NCBI GenBank assembly: GCA_023265015.1
Contig: JAHFUO010000006.1
Span: 1-37,509 of the forward strand
Source of the DNA: Acidobacteriota bacterium
GTDB lineage: Bacteria; Acidobacteriota; Vicinamibacteria; Vicinamibacterales; UBA2999
Direction of reading: 5' to 3'
Length of the DNA: 37,509 nt
Part shown: positions 14,821 to 22,480 of the stretch, one piece after another
Layout: the number at the start of each line of letters is the position of its first letter
Numbering within the stretch: the stretch's first letter is position 1
The notes under the pieces: generated by a model
What the model was told of the DNA's origin: nothing
The model's input: only the letters and a program-made list of their open reading frames with translations
Database searches by the model: none
Program-made: the position numbers and the translations under genes

Positions 14821-15404
14821 TGTCCGGGAGCGATCGCGTGAAGCCGGCCAGCCCTGGCTTGAGGCTCACCTACGACGACTTCGTGCTCTTCCCCGACGAC
14901 GGGAAGCGACACGAGCTCATCGACGGAGAGCATTACGTGACACCGTCGCCGAACCTTAAACATCAGAAAGTCTCTGGCAACGTCCATTTACTGATCGGCG
15001 TCTGGCTGGAAGACCATCCGATCGGCCAGATCTTCTACGCCCCGTTCGACGTGGTGTTCTCCCGGTACGACGTAGTGGAGCCCGACCTGCTCTACGTGTC
15101 GAACGCGCGGTCGGCCGAGGTGCTGACGCCAGCGAACGTGAAGGGCGCGCCTGACCTCGTCATCGAAATTGGCTCGCCGAGTACTCGGAAGCGCGACGAG
15201 ACCATCAAGCGACATCTATACGAGCGTTCTGGCGTATCCGAATACTGGGTCGTGGATCCCGACCTGGACATCGTCCGCGTCTACCGCAGGGAGGCAGAGG
15301 GCTTCGGTCGGGCGATTGAGGTGTCGGCTGACGCCGGGGACATCCTTACGACGCCCCTGCTGCCAGGCCTGGCACTGCCGCTCGCGCGCGTCTTCAAGAC
15401 GTAG
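14820..15404 (+). CDS. Uma2 family endonuclease (copy A)
   Basis: A 194-residue Uma2 (DUF820) protein of the PD-(D/E)XK nuclease superfamily. Visible family features are the N-terminal TYDDFVLFPDDGKRHELIDGE, the active-site-like EPDLLYVS followed by PDLVIEIGSPSTRKRD, and the family signature YERSGVSEYWVVDP. Uma2 proteins are common in multicopy in several phyla; their biological role is not established. It is about 73% identical over the full, ungapped length to copy B (141/194 counted by eye). It sits between hemD and the PQQ dehydrogenase gene, which is convergent. Confidence 0.88.
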   Translation: MSGSDRVKPASPGLRLTYDDFVLFPDDGKRHELIDGEHYVTPSPNLKHQKVSGNVHLLIGVWLEDHPIGQIFYAPFDVVFSRYDVVEPDLLYVSNARSAEVLTPANVKGAPDLVIEIGSPSTRKRDETIKRHLYERSGVSEYWVVDPDLDIVRVYRREAEGFGRAIEVSADAGDILTTPLLPGLALPLARVFKT

Positions 15405-15470
15405 TCGCTCTCAACTCCCGGCCTCCTGCGGCTCCCGCCTCCCTCTCCTGCTCAGGATCGCCGACGGGGG

Positions 15471-17180
15471 TTATTCCTCCCCCAGCGCGAACACCATCAG
15501 AACGTTGCTGCCGGTGGGAGTCTTCAGATCCGCGTACAGTTGGGACAGGTGGCGCTGGCCCACCGAGCCGCCACCGGCCGACACCGCGACGTACTGGCGT
15601 CCATCGACCGCGTAGCTGATCGGATAGCCTTCCACCGGCCCGTTCAGCGGAATCTCCCACAGCACTTTTCCGTTCTCCGCATCGAAGGCCCTGAAGTATC
15701 GATGGAAGTCGCCGGCAAACACGAGGCCGCCCCCCGTGGTCAACACCGACCCGATCGCGACCCGTTGATCGTAGGTCCATAGGATCTCGCCGGTGGACGC
15801 ACGGACGGCCACGAGCCGCCCGACGTTGCCGTTGGACCCCGGCATGGGCTCCATGCGGTCCCAGTTGAAGCCGGATGCGCTCTTGTCGAGCGGCAGGATC
15901 TCGAAGTTGCTGCACGCCAGGCTTACGGCGCTGTAGACGGCGTCGGTGCGCGGGTTGAACGCCTTCGACTGGAAGATCTTCCCGCCTCGCATGCCGGGGC
16001 ACACGAGCTGAAATGTGCCGACCGCCTTCGGGATGATTTCCTCATTCATCGTGATCGCGCCCGTCTTCTCGTCGATCTGCTTGTAGATGTTCTGAGAGGG
16101 GACGACGAGCCGGTGCAGCAGATGCTCGCCGGTTCGCCTGTCGAATGCCCACAGCACCGATGGCTTGCCCATCGTGTAGACAACCTGGCGTCTCGTGCCG
16201 CGGATCATCACGTCCGCCAGGATCGGGTTGTCGGCGTGATCGAGGTCGAAGTTGTCGCGTGGCACCATCTGCTTGTACCACGCGATCTCGCCCGTCTCGG
16301 CCTTGAGCGCCAGGATCGACTGCGTGTACAGGTTCGAGCTGCCCGGTGTGCCTTTCGCCAGCTCGGTGTACGGAAACGCGCTCCCCGTCGTCCAGTACAC
16401 CATCTTGAGATCGGGATCGTAGCTGCCGGTCATCCACATCGACGCTTTGATGCGACGCTCGTACGCGAGTCCCTTCCACGTGGCGTTGACCTCCGGTGAG
16501 TCCGTGGGCCCGGCAACGGTCTCGCGTCGCCAGAGTTCTTTACCAGTGGCCGCATCGTGCGCCGCAAGGAAGCATCGCGCGGGGCCGTTTCCTCCGCACG
16601 TGAGGCTCGCGAATACGCGGCCGTCACCCGCGATCGGACCCGCTGTGTAGCTGATGCCCTGACGCGAGTCGGCGACCGCAACGTCCCAGACCGGACGTCC
16701 GGTCCGTGCATCGAGCGCGACCAGATGAGCGTCGCTCGTGCCCACGAACACTTTGTCCTGATAGAGCGCAAGATTTCGACTGACGCCGAGGCCGCCGCCC
16801 CGCGCATCCTTGGGTCGCTCGCGGCGGTATTCCCAGATGGGCGCGCCCGTCCGTGCATCGAGCGCCTGCACCACGTCACCCGGGTGCGGAAGGTACATGA
16901 CGCCGTTGTAGACGAGCGGTTCCGGCTCGAGCGAGCCCGGCTCAAGCGTCGACGCCCACGCCAGGCGCAGACGACGCACGTTGCCACGATTGATCTGGTC
17001 GAGGGGACTGTAGCCCGTTCCCGCGCGATCGCGCCGCCAGGCCGGCCAGTCGGCGGCATTCGGCGATCGCAGCGCCTCGTCGGTCACCGGCGTGAAGCGC
17101 GGGCCTTGCGCGTAGGTGAGAAGCGACGCCGTGGCAACCAGCGCGACAATCCAAGGCGCAATCACAAGCAGTCGTTTCAT
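15471..17180 (-). CDS. PQQ-dependent dehydrogenase-like beta-propeller protein
   Basis: A 569-residue exported protein (signal MKRLLVIAPWIVALVATASLLTYAQ) of the pyrroloquinoline-quinone dehydrogenase-like family. The start of mature protein (WPAWRRDRAGTGYSPLDQINRGNV) is typical. At least seven W-type propeller motifs are visible: ALDARTGAPIWEYR, ALDARTGRPVWDVA, AHDAATGKELWRRE, ALKAETGEIAWYKQ, AFDRRTGEHLL, AVRASTGEILWTYD and AFDAENGKVLWEIP. DNFDLDHADNP is near the position of catalytic-region residues. I do not see the adjacent Cys-Cys pair of classical alcohol dehydrogenases, nor a cytochrome c domain. The ATG at 17180 is chosen for the signal peptide; the track extension to 17507 is shadow of the Uma2 copy. 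Both sides carry direct-repeat Uma2 cassettes. Confidence 0.85.
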   Translation of the reverse strand: MKRLLVIAPWIVALVATASLLTYAQGPRFTPVTDEALRSPNAADWPAWRRDRAGTGYSPLDQINRGNVRRLRLAWASTLEPGSLEPEPLVYNGVMYLPHPGDVVQALDARTGAPIWEYRRERPKDARGGGLGVSRNLALYQDKVFVGTSDAHLVALDARTGRPVWDVAVADSRQGISYTAGPIAGDGRVFASLTCGGNGPARCFLAAHDAATGKELWRRETVAGPTDSPEVNATWKGLAYERRIKASMWMTGSYDPDLKMVYWTTGSAFPYTELAKGTPGSSNLYTQSILALKAETGEIAWYKQMVPRDNFDLDHADNPILADVMIRGTRRQVVYTMGKPSVLWAFDRRTGEHLLHRLVVPSQNIYKQIDEKTGAITMNEEIIPKAVGTFQLVCPGMRGGKIFQSKAFNPRTDAVYSAVSLACSNFEILPLDKSASGFNWDRMEPMPGSNGNVGRLVAVRASTGEILWTYDQRVAIGSVLTTGGGLVFAGDFHRYFRAFDAENGKVLWEIPLNGPVEGYPISYAVDGRQYVAVSAGGGSVGQRHLSQLYADLKTPTGSNVLMVFALGEE

Positions 17181-17269
17181 ACGCTCTCCTCGATCGCAGA
17201 GATCACCTGCCTCGCCGGCACGCACGCCTTCAGCTCCTCGCTCAGCGACATCGACGCAAATTCTGCCAC
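17177..17269 (-). other. short ORF or remnant overlapping the PQQ gene start
   Basis: The minus-strand reading MAEFASMSLSEELKACVPARQVISAIEESV ends in a TGA that overlaps the PQQ ATG (ATGA). Its first ten residues are the same as the kinase remnant of copy A, after which it diverges. This marks the left boundary of Uma2 cassette copy B. It may be a junction between a lost kinase start and the 3' end of a lost gene. I do not recognise EELKACVPARQVISAIEESV. Confidence 0.4.
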
Positions 17270-17978
17270 GGACGACCCGTGCGAGCTGCGAAATATCTGC
17301 GATCCCGGCGATGCCGCCGACTGGAGTCGCACGCTCTTCGTGGTGCGACCGTGATGGCAGGCTCCGTGCTTCGTCAACGGCTACAATGAGCCGATGCCCG
17401 GGAGCGATCCGGTGAAACCAGCCCACTCTGGGGTGAAGCTCACCTACGACGACTTCGTGCTCTTCCCCGACGACGGGAAGCGACACGAGCTCATCGACGG
17501 AGAGCACTACGTGACGCCTTCACCGAATATGCGGCATCAGCAGATCGCCGGCGACCTTTTTGGACTGATGTGGACGTATCTCGAAGCGCATCCGGTCGGC
17601 CGCGTATTCGTCGCCCCCTTCGACGTCGTCTTCTCTCAGTTCGACGTGGTGGAGCCAGACATCCTCTATCTCTCGCACGATCGCGCGGCACGTGTGCTCA
17701 CGCCAGCGAACGTGCAGGGCGCGCCGGATCTCGTGATCGAAGTTGGCTCGCCGGGCACTCGGCAGCGCGACGAGACGATCAAGCGCCGCCTGTACGAGCG
17801 CGCGGGCGTGTCGGAATACTGGGTCGTCGATCCCGGCACGGATATGGTTCGCATCTACCGGCGAACCGGCGACGGATTCGGCCGGGCGATCGAGCTCTCG
17901 CGCGACGCCGGCGACGTCCTCGCAACACCGCTGCTGCCCGGGCTGGATCTGCCGCTGGCGCGCATCTTCCGGGACTAG
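17241..17978 (+). repeat. direct repeat copy B (Uma2 cassette, ~738 bp)
   Basis: Second copy of the cassette at 14666-15404, in the same orientation, with 153 bp of conserved upstream DNA and a 194-codon Uma2 gene. The two copies bracket the PQQ dehydrogenase gene like the ends of a composite element, but no transposase is visible. Confidence 0.9.
17394..17978 (+). CDS. Uma2 family endonuclease (copy B)
   Basis: A 194-residue Uma2/DUF820 PD-(D/E)XK-type protein, paralogous to copy A without gaps. Conserved stretches are LTYDDFVLFPDDGKRHELIDGE, EPDILYLS, PDLVIEVGSPGTRQRDETIK and YERAGVSEYWVVDP. The ATG at 17394 lies six bases after a TACAAT box, as in copy A, which suggests a leaderless transcript. 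Substitutions between copies are mostly conservative and the motif residues are kept, so both are probably under selection. It is followed by a non-coding 220-bp interval with a MITE-like inverted repeat and then hemB. Confidence 0.88.
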   Translation: MPGSDPVKPAHSGVKLTYDDFVLFPDDGKRHELIDGEHYVTPSPNMRHQQIAGDLFGLMWTYLEAHPVGRVFVAPFDVVFSQFDVVEPDILYLSHDRAARVLTPANVQGAPDLVIEVGSPGTRQRDETIKRRLYERAGVSEYWVVDPGTDMVRIYRRTGDGFGRAIELSRDAGDVLATPLLPGLDLPLARIFRD

Positions 17979-18039
17979 CCATCCCGCCTCGCTGACCAAG
18001 GACGCGTGACGCCATCGACGCGTGTCTTGCCTCCTCGAG

Positions 18040-18152
18040 CCCCGGAGTTCGCTGGTGTCGTCAAGACGCGGCGGGGCCCGACCCGACCACACGGTCGCTC
18101 GAATCGAAGCTCCAGTCCCGCCGCGGATTGCCAACACCAGTGAGCTCGGGGG
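18040..18152. mobile_element. MITE-like ~113-bp inverted-repeat element
   Basis: The left arm ccccggagttcgCTGGTGT...CGCGGCGGG (18040-18075) and right arm CCCGCCGCG...ACACCAGtgagctcggggg (18117-18152) are complementary over about 36 bp. The inner 24 bp contain only about four mismatches. The central ~40 bp hold a smaller GACC/GGTC hairpin. There is no ORF. It lies in the 220-bp gap between the second Uma2 gene and hemB; nothing else is recognised in that gap. MITE or REP-like status is inferred from structure only. Confidence 0.6.
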
Positions 18153-18198
18153 TCAGTGGCCAATTCGTCTTTAGGATCTTTGTGGCAAGATCGCGGAT

Positions 18199-19209
18199 AT
18201 GGCAACACACACCTCCACCGCCCGGCTCGCGCTGACGCGCCGCCCGCGCCGCCTGCGGCGCACCGAGGCGATCCGCAGCCTCGTGCGCGAGACGCGGCTC
18301 ACGCCCGACTGCTTCATCCTTCCGCTGTTCGTCTGCGAAGGGCGCGGCGTGCGGCGCGAGGTCAGCTCGATGCCTGGCGTGTTCCAGCTCTCGGTGGACG
18401 AGGCGGTGAAGGAAGCGGCAGCGGCAAAGGCGGACGGCGTGCCGGGCGTGCTGCTGTTCGGGCTTCCCGACAGCAAGGATGCGACGGGCTCGAAGGCGTC
18501 CGATCCCGATGCTCCCGTCCAGAGCGCGGTCCGCGCGATGAAGCGCGAGATCCGGGATCTCATCGTCATCACCGACGTATGCCTCTGCGAATACACGTCG
18601 CACGGGCACTGCGGCATTCTCGAGGGCGAGGAGATCCTCAACGACGTCACGGTCGCGCACGTCGCGGATGCCGCGCTGTCGCATGCCGTGGCGGGCGCGG
18701 ATTTCGTCGCCCCCTCGGACATGATGGACGGGCGCGTGGCGGCCATCCGGACGCTGCTCGACGAGCGCGGCCTCGATCGCACCGGCATCATGTCGTATGC
18801 GGCGAAGTACTGCTCGGCCTTCTACGGGCCGTTCCGCGATGCCGCCGATTCGGCGCCGCAGTTCGGCGACCGGCGCAGCCACCAGATGGATCCGGCCAAC
18901 GTCGAGGAGGCGCTGCGCGAGGTCGAGACCGACATCGAGGAAGGCGCCGACATCATCATGGTGAAGCCGGCGCTGCACTACCTCGACGTGATCTCGCGCG
19001 TGAAAAGGCAGTTCAACCAGCCGACCGCCGCGTACCACGTAAGCGGCGAGTACGCGATGCTCAAGCTCGCGGTCGCGAAGGGCTGGATCGACGAACGGCG
19101 CGGCATGCTCGAGACGCTCACGGCGATCAAGCGCGCCGGCGCGGACATCATCATCACGTACTACGCGCGTGATGCTGCGCGCGCCCTTCATGAAAAACCC
19201 CGAGCGTAG
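18199..19209 (+). CDS. hemB: porphobilinogen synthase (delta-aminolevulinate dehydratase)
   Basis: Condenses two 5-aminolevulinates to porphobilinogen. A 336-residue TIM barrel. Landmarks are the N-terminal [16 protein letters not shown] and FILPLFV, and the zinc-binding cysteine loop [14 protein letters not shown] (C128, C130, C138), so it is the Zn-dependent type. The two active-site lysines are K203 ([12 protein letters not shown]) and K256 ([12 protein letters not shown], Schiff base). [12 protein letters not shown] follows. The ATG at 18199 is the only sensible start. It overlaps hemL at its 3' end. It is separated from hemD by the Uma2/PQQ island. Confidence 0.97.
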   Translation: MATHTSTARLALTRRPRRLRRTEAIRSLVRETRLTPDCFILPLFVCEGRGVRREVSSMPGVFQLSVDEAVKEAAAAKADGVPGVLLFGLPDSKDATGSKASDPDAPVQSAVRAMKREIRDLIVITDVCLCEYTSHGHCGILEGEEILNDVTVAHVADAALSHAVAGADFVAPSDMMDGRVAAIRTLLDERGLDRTGIMSYAAKYCSAFYGPFRDAADSAPQFGDRRSHQMDPANVEEALREVETDIEEGADIIMVKPALHYLDVISRVKRQFNQPTAAYHVSGEYAMLKLAVAKGWIDERRGMLETLTAIKRAGADIIITYYARDAARALHEKPRA

Positions 19210-20485
19210 CAAGAAGCTTTTCGCGCGCGCCTCTCAGATCCTTCCCGGCGGCGTGGACAGTCCCGTGCGCGCGTTCAGGAGCGTCGGCGGAACGCCTCTG
19301 TTCATCAGCCGCGCCTCGGGCGCCACAATCGAGGACGTCGACGGCAACCGCTTCATCGATTACGTGATGTCATGGGGTCCGCTGGTCCACGGCCACGCCC
19401 CGCGCGGCCTGGTGAAGGCGATCGCCGCGGCAGCCAGGCGCGGAACGAGCTTCGGCGCCCCAAGCCCGCTCGAGCACCGGCTCGGCGGGCTCGTGCGCAC
19501 GCTGATGCCGTCGATGGAGCGCGTGCGCTTCGTCAGCTCCGGGACCGAGGCGGCGATGAGCGCGCTGCGCGTGGCCCGCGCGTTCACCGGGCGCGACCGC
19601 ATCATCAAGTTCGAAGGGTGCTACCACGGACACGCGGACGCGTTTCTCGTCAAGGCGGGCTCCGGCGCGACGACGCTGGGGATTCCGACGAGCCCCGGCG
19701 TGCCGGCGGCGGTGGCGGCCGACACGCTGCTGGCCCGCTACAACGATCTCGCCTCCGTCTCCGCCCTCTGCGCGGCGCAGGCGGGCAGGATCGCGGCCGT
19801 TATCGTTGAGCCGATCGCCGGCAACATGGGGCTCGTCCCGCCGTCGGACGGCTTCCTGTCCGGCCTGCGCGATCTCTGCTCACGCCACGCCGTCGTGCTG
19901 ATCTTCGACGAGGTGATCTCGGGGTTTCGCGCATCGGCGGGGGGCGCCCAATCGATCTTCGGGATTCGGCCGGATCTCACGTGCCTGGGCAAGATCATCG
20001 GCGGCGGCCTGCCGGTGGGCGCGTACGGCGGCCGCGCCGACATCATGGATCTCGTCGCGCCGGCCGGCGCCGTCTACCAGGCAGGCACGCTGTCGGGCAA
20101 TCCCATCGCGATGACCGCCGGCCTCTGGGCTCTCGAGCACTTGTCACCCAGGCTCTACAAGAATCTGGCGCACCGCGGATCGATGCTCGCCGAGGGCCTG
20201 GCCGACGCGGCTCGGGCGGCGAAGGTGTCGCTGCAGGTCAACGCGTTCGGCTCGCTGGTGACGCCGTTCTTCAGCTCGTCGCCTGTTCGCGATTACGCCT
20301 CCGCGCTCAACGCCAATACCTCCGCCTACGCGACGTTCTTCCGCGGCATGCTGGCGCGCGGTGTCTATCCACCGCCATCGCAGTTCGAGGCGTGGTTCCT
20401 GTCTGCGGCGCACACCGATCGTCATGTGAAGAAGACGATCGCCGCGGCGAGACTTGCGATGAAGGATGTCGCGAGGACGATCTGA
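19190..20485 (+). CDS. hemL: glutamate-1-semialdehyde 2,1-aminomutase
   Basis: PLP enzyme turning glutamate-1-semialdehyde into 5-aminolevulinate, the step after HemA. Landmarks are [12 protein letters not shown], the [18 protein letters not shown]-phosphate region, [21 protein letters not shown] and the PLP lysine K268 in [18 protein letters not shown]. The ATG at 19190 ([11 protein letters not shown]) matches the family N-terminus. The track GTG at 19169 adds seven residues and is less likely. It overlaps the end of hemB by about 20 nt. It is directly followed by a GGGTGCGAG repeat array. Confidence 0.96.
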   Translation: MKNPERSKKLFARASQILPGGVDSPVRAFRSVGGTPLFISRASGATIEDVDGNRFIDYVMSWGPLVHGHAPRGLVKAIAAAARRGTSFGAPSPLEHRLGGLVRTLMPSMERVRFVSSGTEAAMSALRVARAFTGRDRIIKFEGCYHGHADAFLVKAGSGATTLGIPTSPGVPAAVAADTLLARYNDLASVSALCAAQAGRIAAVIVEPIAGNMGLVPPSDGFLSGLRDLCSRHAVVLIFDEVISGFRASAGGAQSIFGIRPDLTCLGKIIGGGLPVGAYGGRADIMDLVAPAGAVYQAGTLSGNPIAMTAGLWALEHLSPRLYKNLAHRGSMLAEGLADAARAAKVSLQVNAFGSLVTPFFSSSPVRDYASALNANTSAYATFFRGMLARGVYPPPSQFEAWFLSAAHTDRHVKKTIAAARLAMKDVARTI

Positions 20486-20490
20486 CGGAA

Positions 20491-20566
20491 AGGTGCGAGG
20501 GTGCGAGTCGTGCGAGGGTGCGTCCGAGGGTGCGAGGGTGCGACAGTGGGTTCGAGGGTGCGAGGC
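20491..20566. repeat. 9-bp GGGTGCGAG array
   Basis: Degenerate units of GGTGCGAGG fill the space between the hemL stop and the DinB-like ATG at 20568. They are the reverse complement of the coding CTCGCACCC array at 3735-3842. The track ORF beginning at 20466 translates this array as its first 34 residues, which are not part of the protein family. Confidence 0.9.
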
Positions 20567-20567
20567 A

Positions 20568-21131
20568 ATGACAGATTTCGTCGGTTCCATTGCGGCGGAG
20601 TTTCATCGTTATAAGGCGCTTGGCGACTCTGCCCTGGCGCAGCTCGCGGACGACCAGCTCTCGACGACGGGACCGAACGGAGGGAATTCCGCGGCCGTGC
20701 TCGTCTGGCATATCGGCGGCAACCTGTCGTCGCGCTTCAGCGATTTCCTGACGAGCGACGGGGAGAAGCCGTGGCGTCATCGCGACGAGGAGTTCGTTCA
20801 ACGCACGGTGACGCGCGAGGAGCTGTTCGAGAAATGGAACGGCGGCTGGAGCGTGCTGTTCAGCGCCCTGGACGCGCTGGCCGACGACGACCTCGGAAAG
20901 ACGGTGAAGATTCGCGGCCAGTCATTCGAGGTGCACGACGGCCTGCATCGAGCGCTCGGCCACATCTGCTATCACGTCGGCCAGATCGTCTACCTGGCGA
21001 AATCGCTGCGGGGCGACTCGTGGAATTGTTTGAGCATTCCGGTCGGAGCCTCGGAGGCCTACAACCGGAACCCGACGCTTCAGGATCCAGCCGCGCATGC
21101 AGCGGCGGTCACACGACAATCCGGACGGTGA
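20568..21131 (+). CDS. DinB-superfamily (DUF1572-like) protein
   Basis: A 187-residue four-helix DinB/YfiT-like protein. Three histidines at family positions may bind a metal: VWHIGGNLSSRF and HRALGHICYHVGQIVYLAK. The four-helix order and the conserved TTGPNGGNSAAVLVWHI match DUF1572-type proteins. Function is unknown; relatives include thiol transferases and stress-induced proteins. The ATG at 20568 is chosen because the longer track ORF only translates repeat DNA. The gene is bracketed by GGTGCGA arrays upstream (20491-20566) and, shorter, downstream (21134-21160). Confidence 0.78.
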   Translation: MTDFVGSIAAEFHRYKALGDSALAQLADDQLSTTGPNGGNSAAVLVWHIGGNLSSRFSDFLTSDGEKPWRHRDEEFVQRTVTREELFEKWNGGWSVLFSALDALADDDLGKTVKIRGQSFEVHDGLHRALGHICYHVGQIVYLAKSLRGDSWNCLSIPVGASEAYNRNPTLQDPAAHAAAVTRQSGR

Positions 21132-21133
21132 AG

Positions 21134-21160
21134 TGCGACGGTGCGAGCCGCTGCGCTGCG
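21134..21160. repeat. short GTGCGA repeat between convergent genes
   Basis: AGTGCGACGGTGCGAGCCGCTGCGCTGCGC follows the DinB-like stop and reaches the rseP stop. It is a short piece of the same GGTGCGA family as 20491-20566, in the same orientation. Confidence 0.6.
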
Positions 21161-22480
21161 CTAATTTCGCCACGGCATCAGCCGCGCGATCCAGCTGATG
21201 CGCGTGAGGTCGTTGTAGATGACCGTCACCATGAGCAAGAGGATGACCGCGAACCCCGCGAGCAGCATCTTCTCCTTGACCCGCGCGCTGAAGTCGCGGC
21301 GCGCGATGCCTTCGAGCGCCATGATGAGGATGTGACCGCCGTCGAGGACAGGAATCGGCATCAGGTTGAGCAGGCCGAGGTTCAGGCTGATCGACGCCAT
21401 CAGCATGAAGAGCGCCATCCAGCCGGCCTGCGCTGACTCGCCCGAGAGCTGCGCAATCGCGACCGGCCCCATCAGCTGGCGCGGCGAGGTCGTGCCGACG
21501 AACAGGCCGCCGAGCGTCTTGAAGATCAGCGCGCCCATCTCGACATTGCGCTGCACGCTCAGCGTCAGGGCGTCGATCGGCCCCGGCTTGAACGATTTCG
21601 TCGGCTCGGTGAGGACGATGCCGATCATGCCGCGGTCACCCCGCTTCTGCGGGGTCACCTGGATGTGCATCTCCTGCCCGTTCCGCCGGATGGTGAGGTC
21701 GGTGGGGCGATCCGCGTTGCGCGAAATCGCGTCAATGAGCTGCGCGCGCTGCGCCATCCCCTCGCCGTTGACGGCAACGACGACATCGCCCGCCTTCAGT
21801 CCGGCTTTCTCGGCAACGTCCCCTGTGACGAGCGACGCCACGATCGGCGTTGAGTTCGGAAGGACGCCGATGTCCCCCACCTCGAACTTTGTCTGCGAGT
21901 CGGGACGCAGCGTCACCGACTGCGTGCGCCCATCGCGCAGGAACGTCAGCGACACATCCCGGCTGGGCCGCGTGCCGATCTCGATGTCGAGCCTGTCCCA
22001 TGTGGGGACCTCGTTGCCGGCCACCGTGAGGATCCGATCGCCGCGCTGGAGATCGGCCTTGTCCGCGGGAGATCCCGGCTTCACGGCGCCAATCACCGGT
22101 GGCTGGTCGTGATACGCGGGCACCTCGGCGCCCTGGGCGAGCACCACGGCCATGACGATCACCGCCAGCAGCAGGTTCATCACCGGGCCCATGATGAGCA
22201 CCTGGAAGCGCTGCCACTTGGTCTTCGACAGGAATTCGTCCGGCGCCCCGTTCCGCGGATCTTCCATGCTCTCGCCGGCCATCTTCACGTAGCCGCCAAG
22301 CGGGATCGCGCTGATGGCGTACTCGGTATCTCCTCGGCGCGTCGTCAGCAGCTTCGGGCCGAACCCGAACGAAAAGGTCAGCACCCGGACGCCGATGCGC
22401 CGCGCCGCCATGAAGTGACCGAGCTCGTGCACGAACACGAGCACGCCCAGTACGAACAGGAAAGCAAGAATGGTGGTCAC
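21161..22480 (-). CDS. rseP: site-2 membrane metalloprotease RseP
   Basis: Intramembrane zinc protease that cleaves anti-sigma factors and remnant signal peptides. The GTG start at 22480 overlaps the dxr stop (GTGA), giving 439 residues beginning TTILAFLFVLGVLVFVHELGHF. The catalytic HELGH (H18, E19, H22) sits in helix 1. Two PDZ domains follow (VIGAVKPGSPADKADLQRGDRILTV and VASLVTGDVAEKAGLKAGDVVVAV). The third zinc ligand is in NLMPIPVLDGGH near the C-terminus. The track ORF extends too far upstream. It is last in the pyrE-truA-uppS-cdsA-dxr-rseP operon, matching the common uppS-cdsA-dxr-rseP order. Confidence 0.96.
   Translation of the reverse strand: MTTILAFLFVLGVLVFVHELGHFMAARRIGVRVLTFSFGFGPKLLTTRRGDTEYAISAIPLGGYVKMAGESMEDPRNGAPDEFLSKTKWQRFQVLIMGPVMNLLLAVIVMAVVLAQGAEVPAYHDQPPVIGAVKPGSPADKADLQRGDRILTVAGNEVPTWDRLDIEIGTRPSRDVSLTFLRDGRTQSVTLRPDSQTKFEVGDIGVLPNSTPIVASLVTGDVAEKAGLKAGDVVVAVNGEGMAQRAQLIDAISRNADRPTDLTIRRNGQEMHIQVTPQKRGDRGMIGIVLTEPTKSFKPGPIDALTLSVQRNVEMGALIFKTLGGLFVGTTSPRQLMGPVAIAQLSGESAQAGWMALFMLMASISLNLGLLNLMPIPVLDGGHILIMALEGIARRDFSARVKEKMLLAGFAVILLLMVTVIYNDLTRISWIARLMPWRN

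Larger units (their letters stand above)
14666..15404 (+). repeat. direct repeat copy A (Uma2 cassette, ~739 bp)
   Basis: From ctcagggacatcgacgcaaattctg to the end of the first Uma2 gene, this aligns base for base with 17241-17978. It includes about 154 bp of upstream DNA with one small indel. A run of 69 nt near the 5' end of the gene is identical in both copies (14864-14932), while the 3' part of the gene is more diverged. Confidence 0.9.

Noticed and set aside
17181-17507. N-terminal extension of the PQQ ORF (MLSVDELVSLPVVGEEHEVVV)
   Set aside because: Antisense of the conserved 5' part of Uma2 copy B; the signal peptide at 17180 marks the true start.
14666-17978. A complete insertion sequence or composite transposon
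   Set aside because: No transposase, no terminal inverted repeats and no target duplication could be seen; only the direct-repeat cassette structure is supported.
20466-20567. 34-residue N-terminal extension of the DinB-like ORF
   Set aside because: It only translates the GGGTGCGAG array; the ATG at 20568 begins the family fold.
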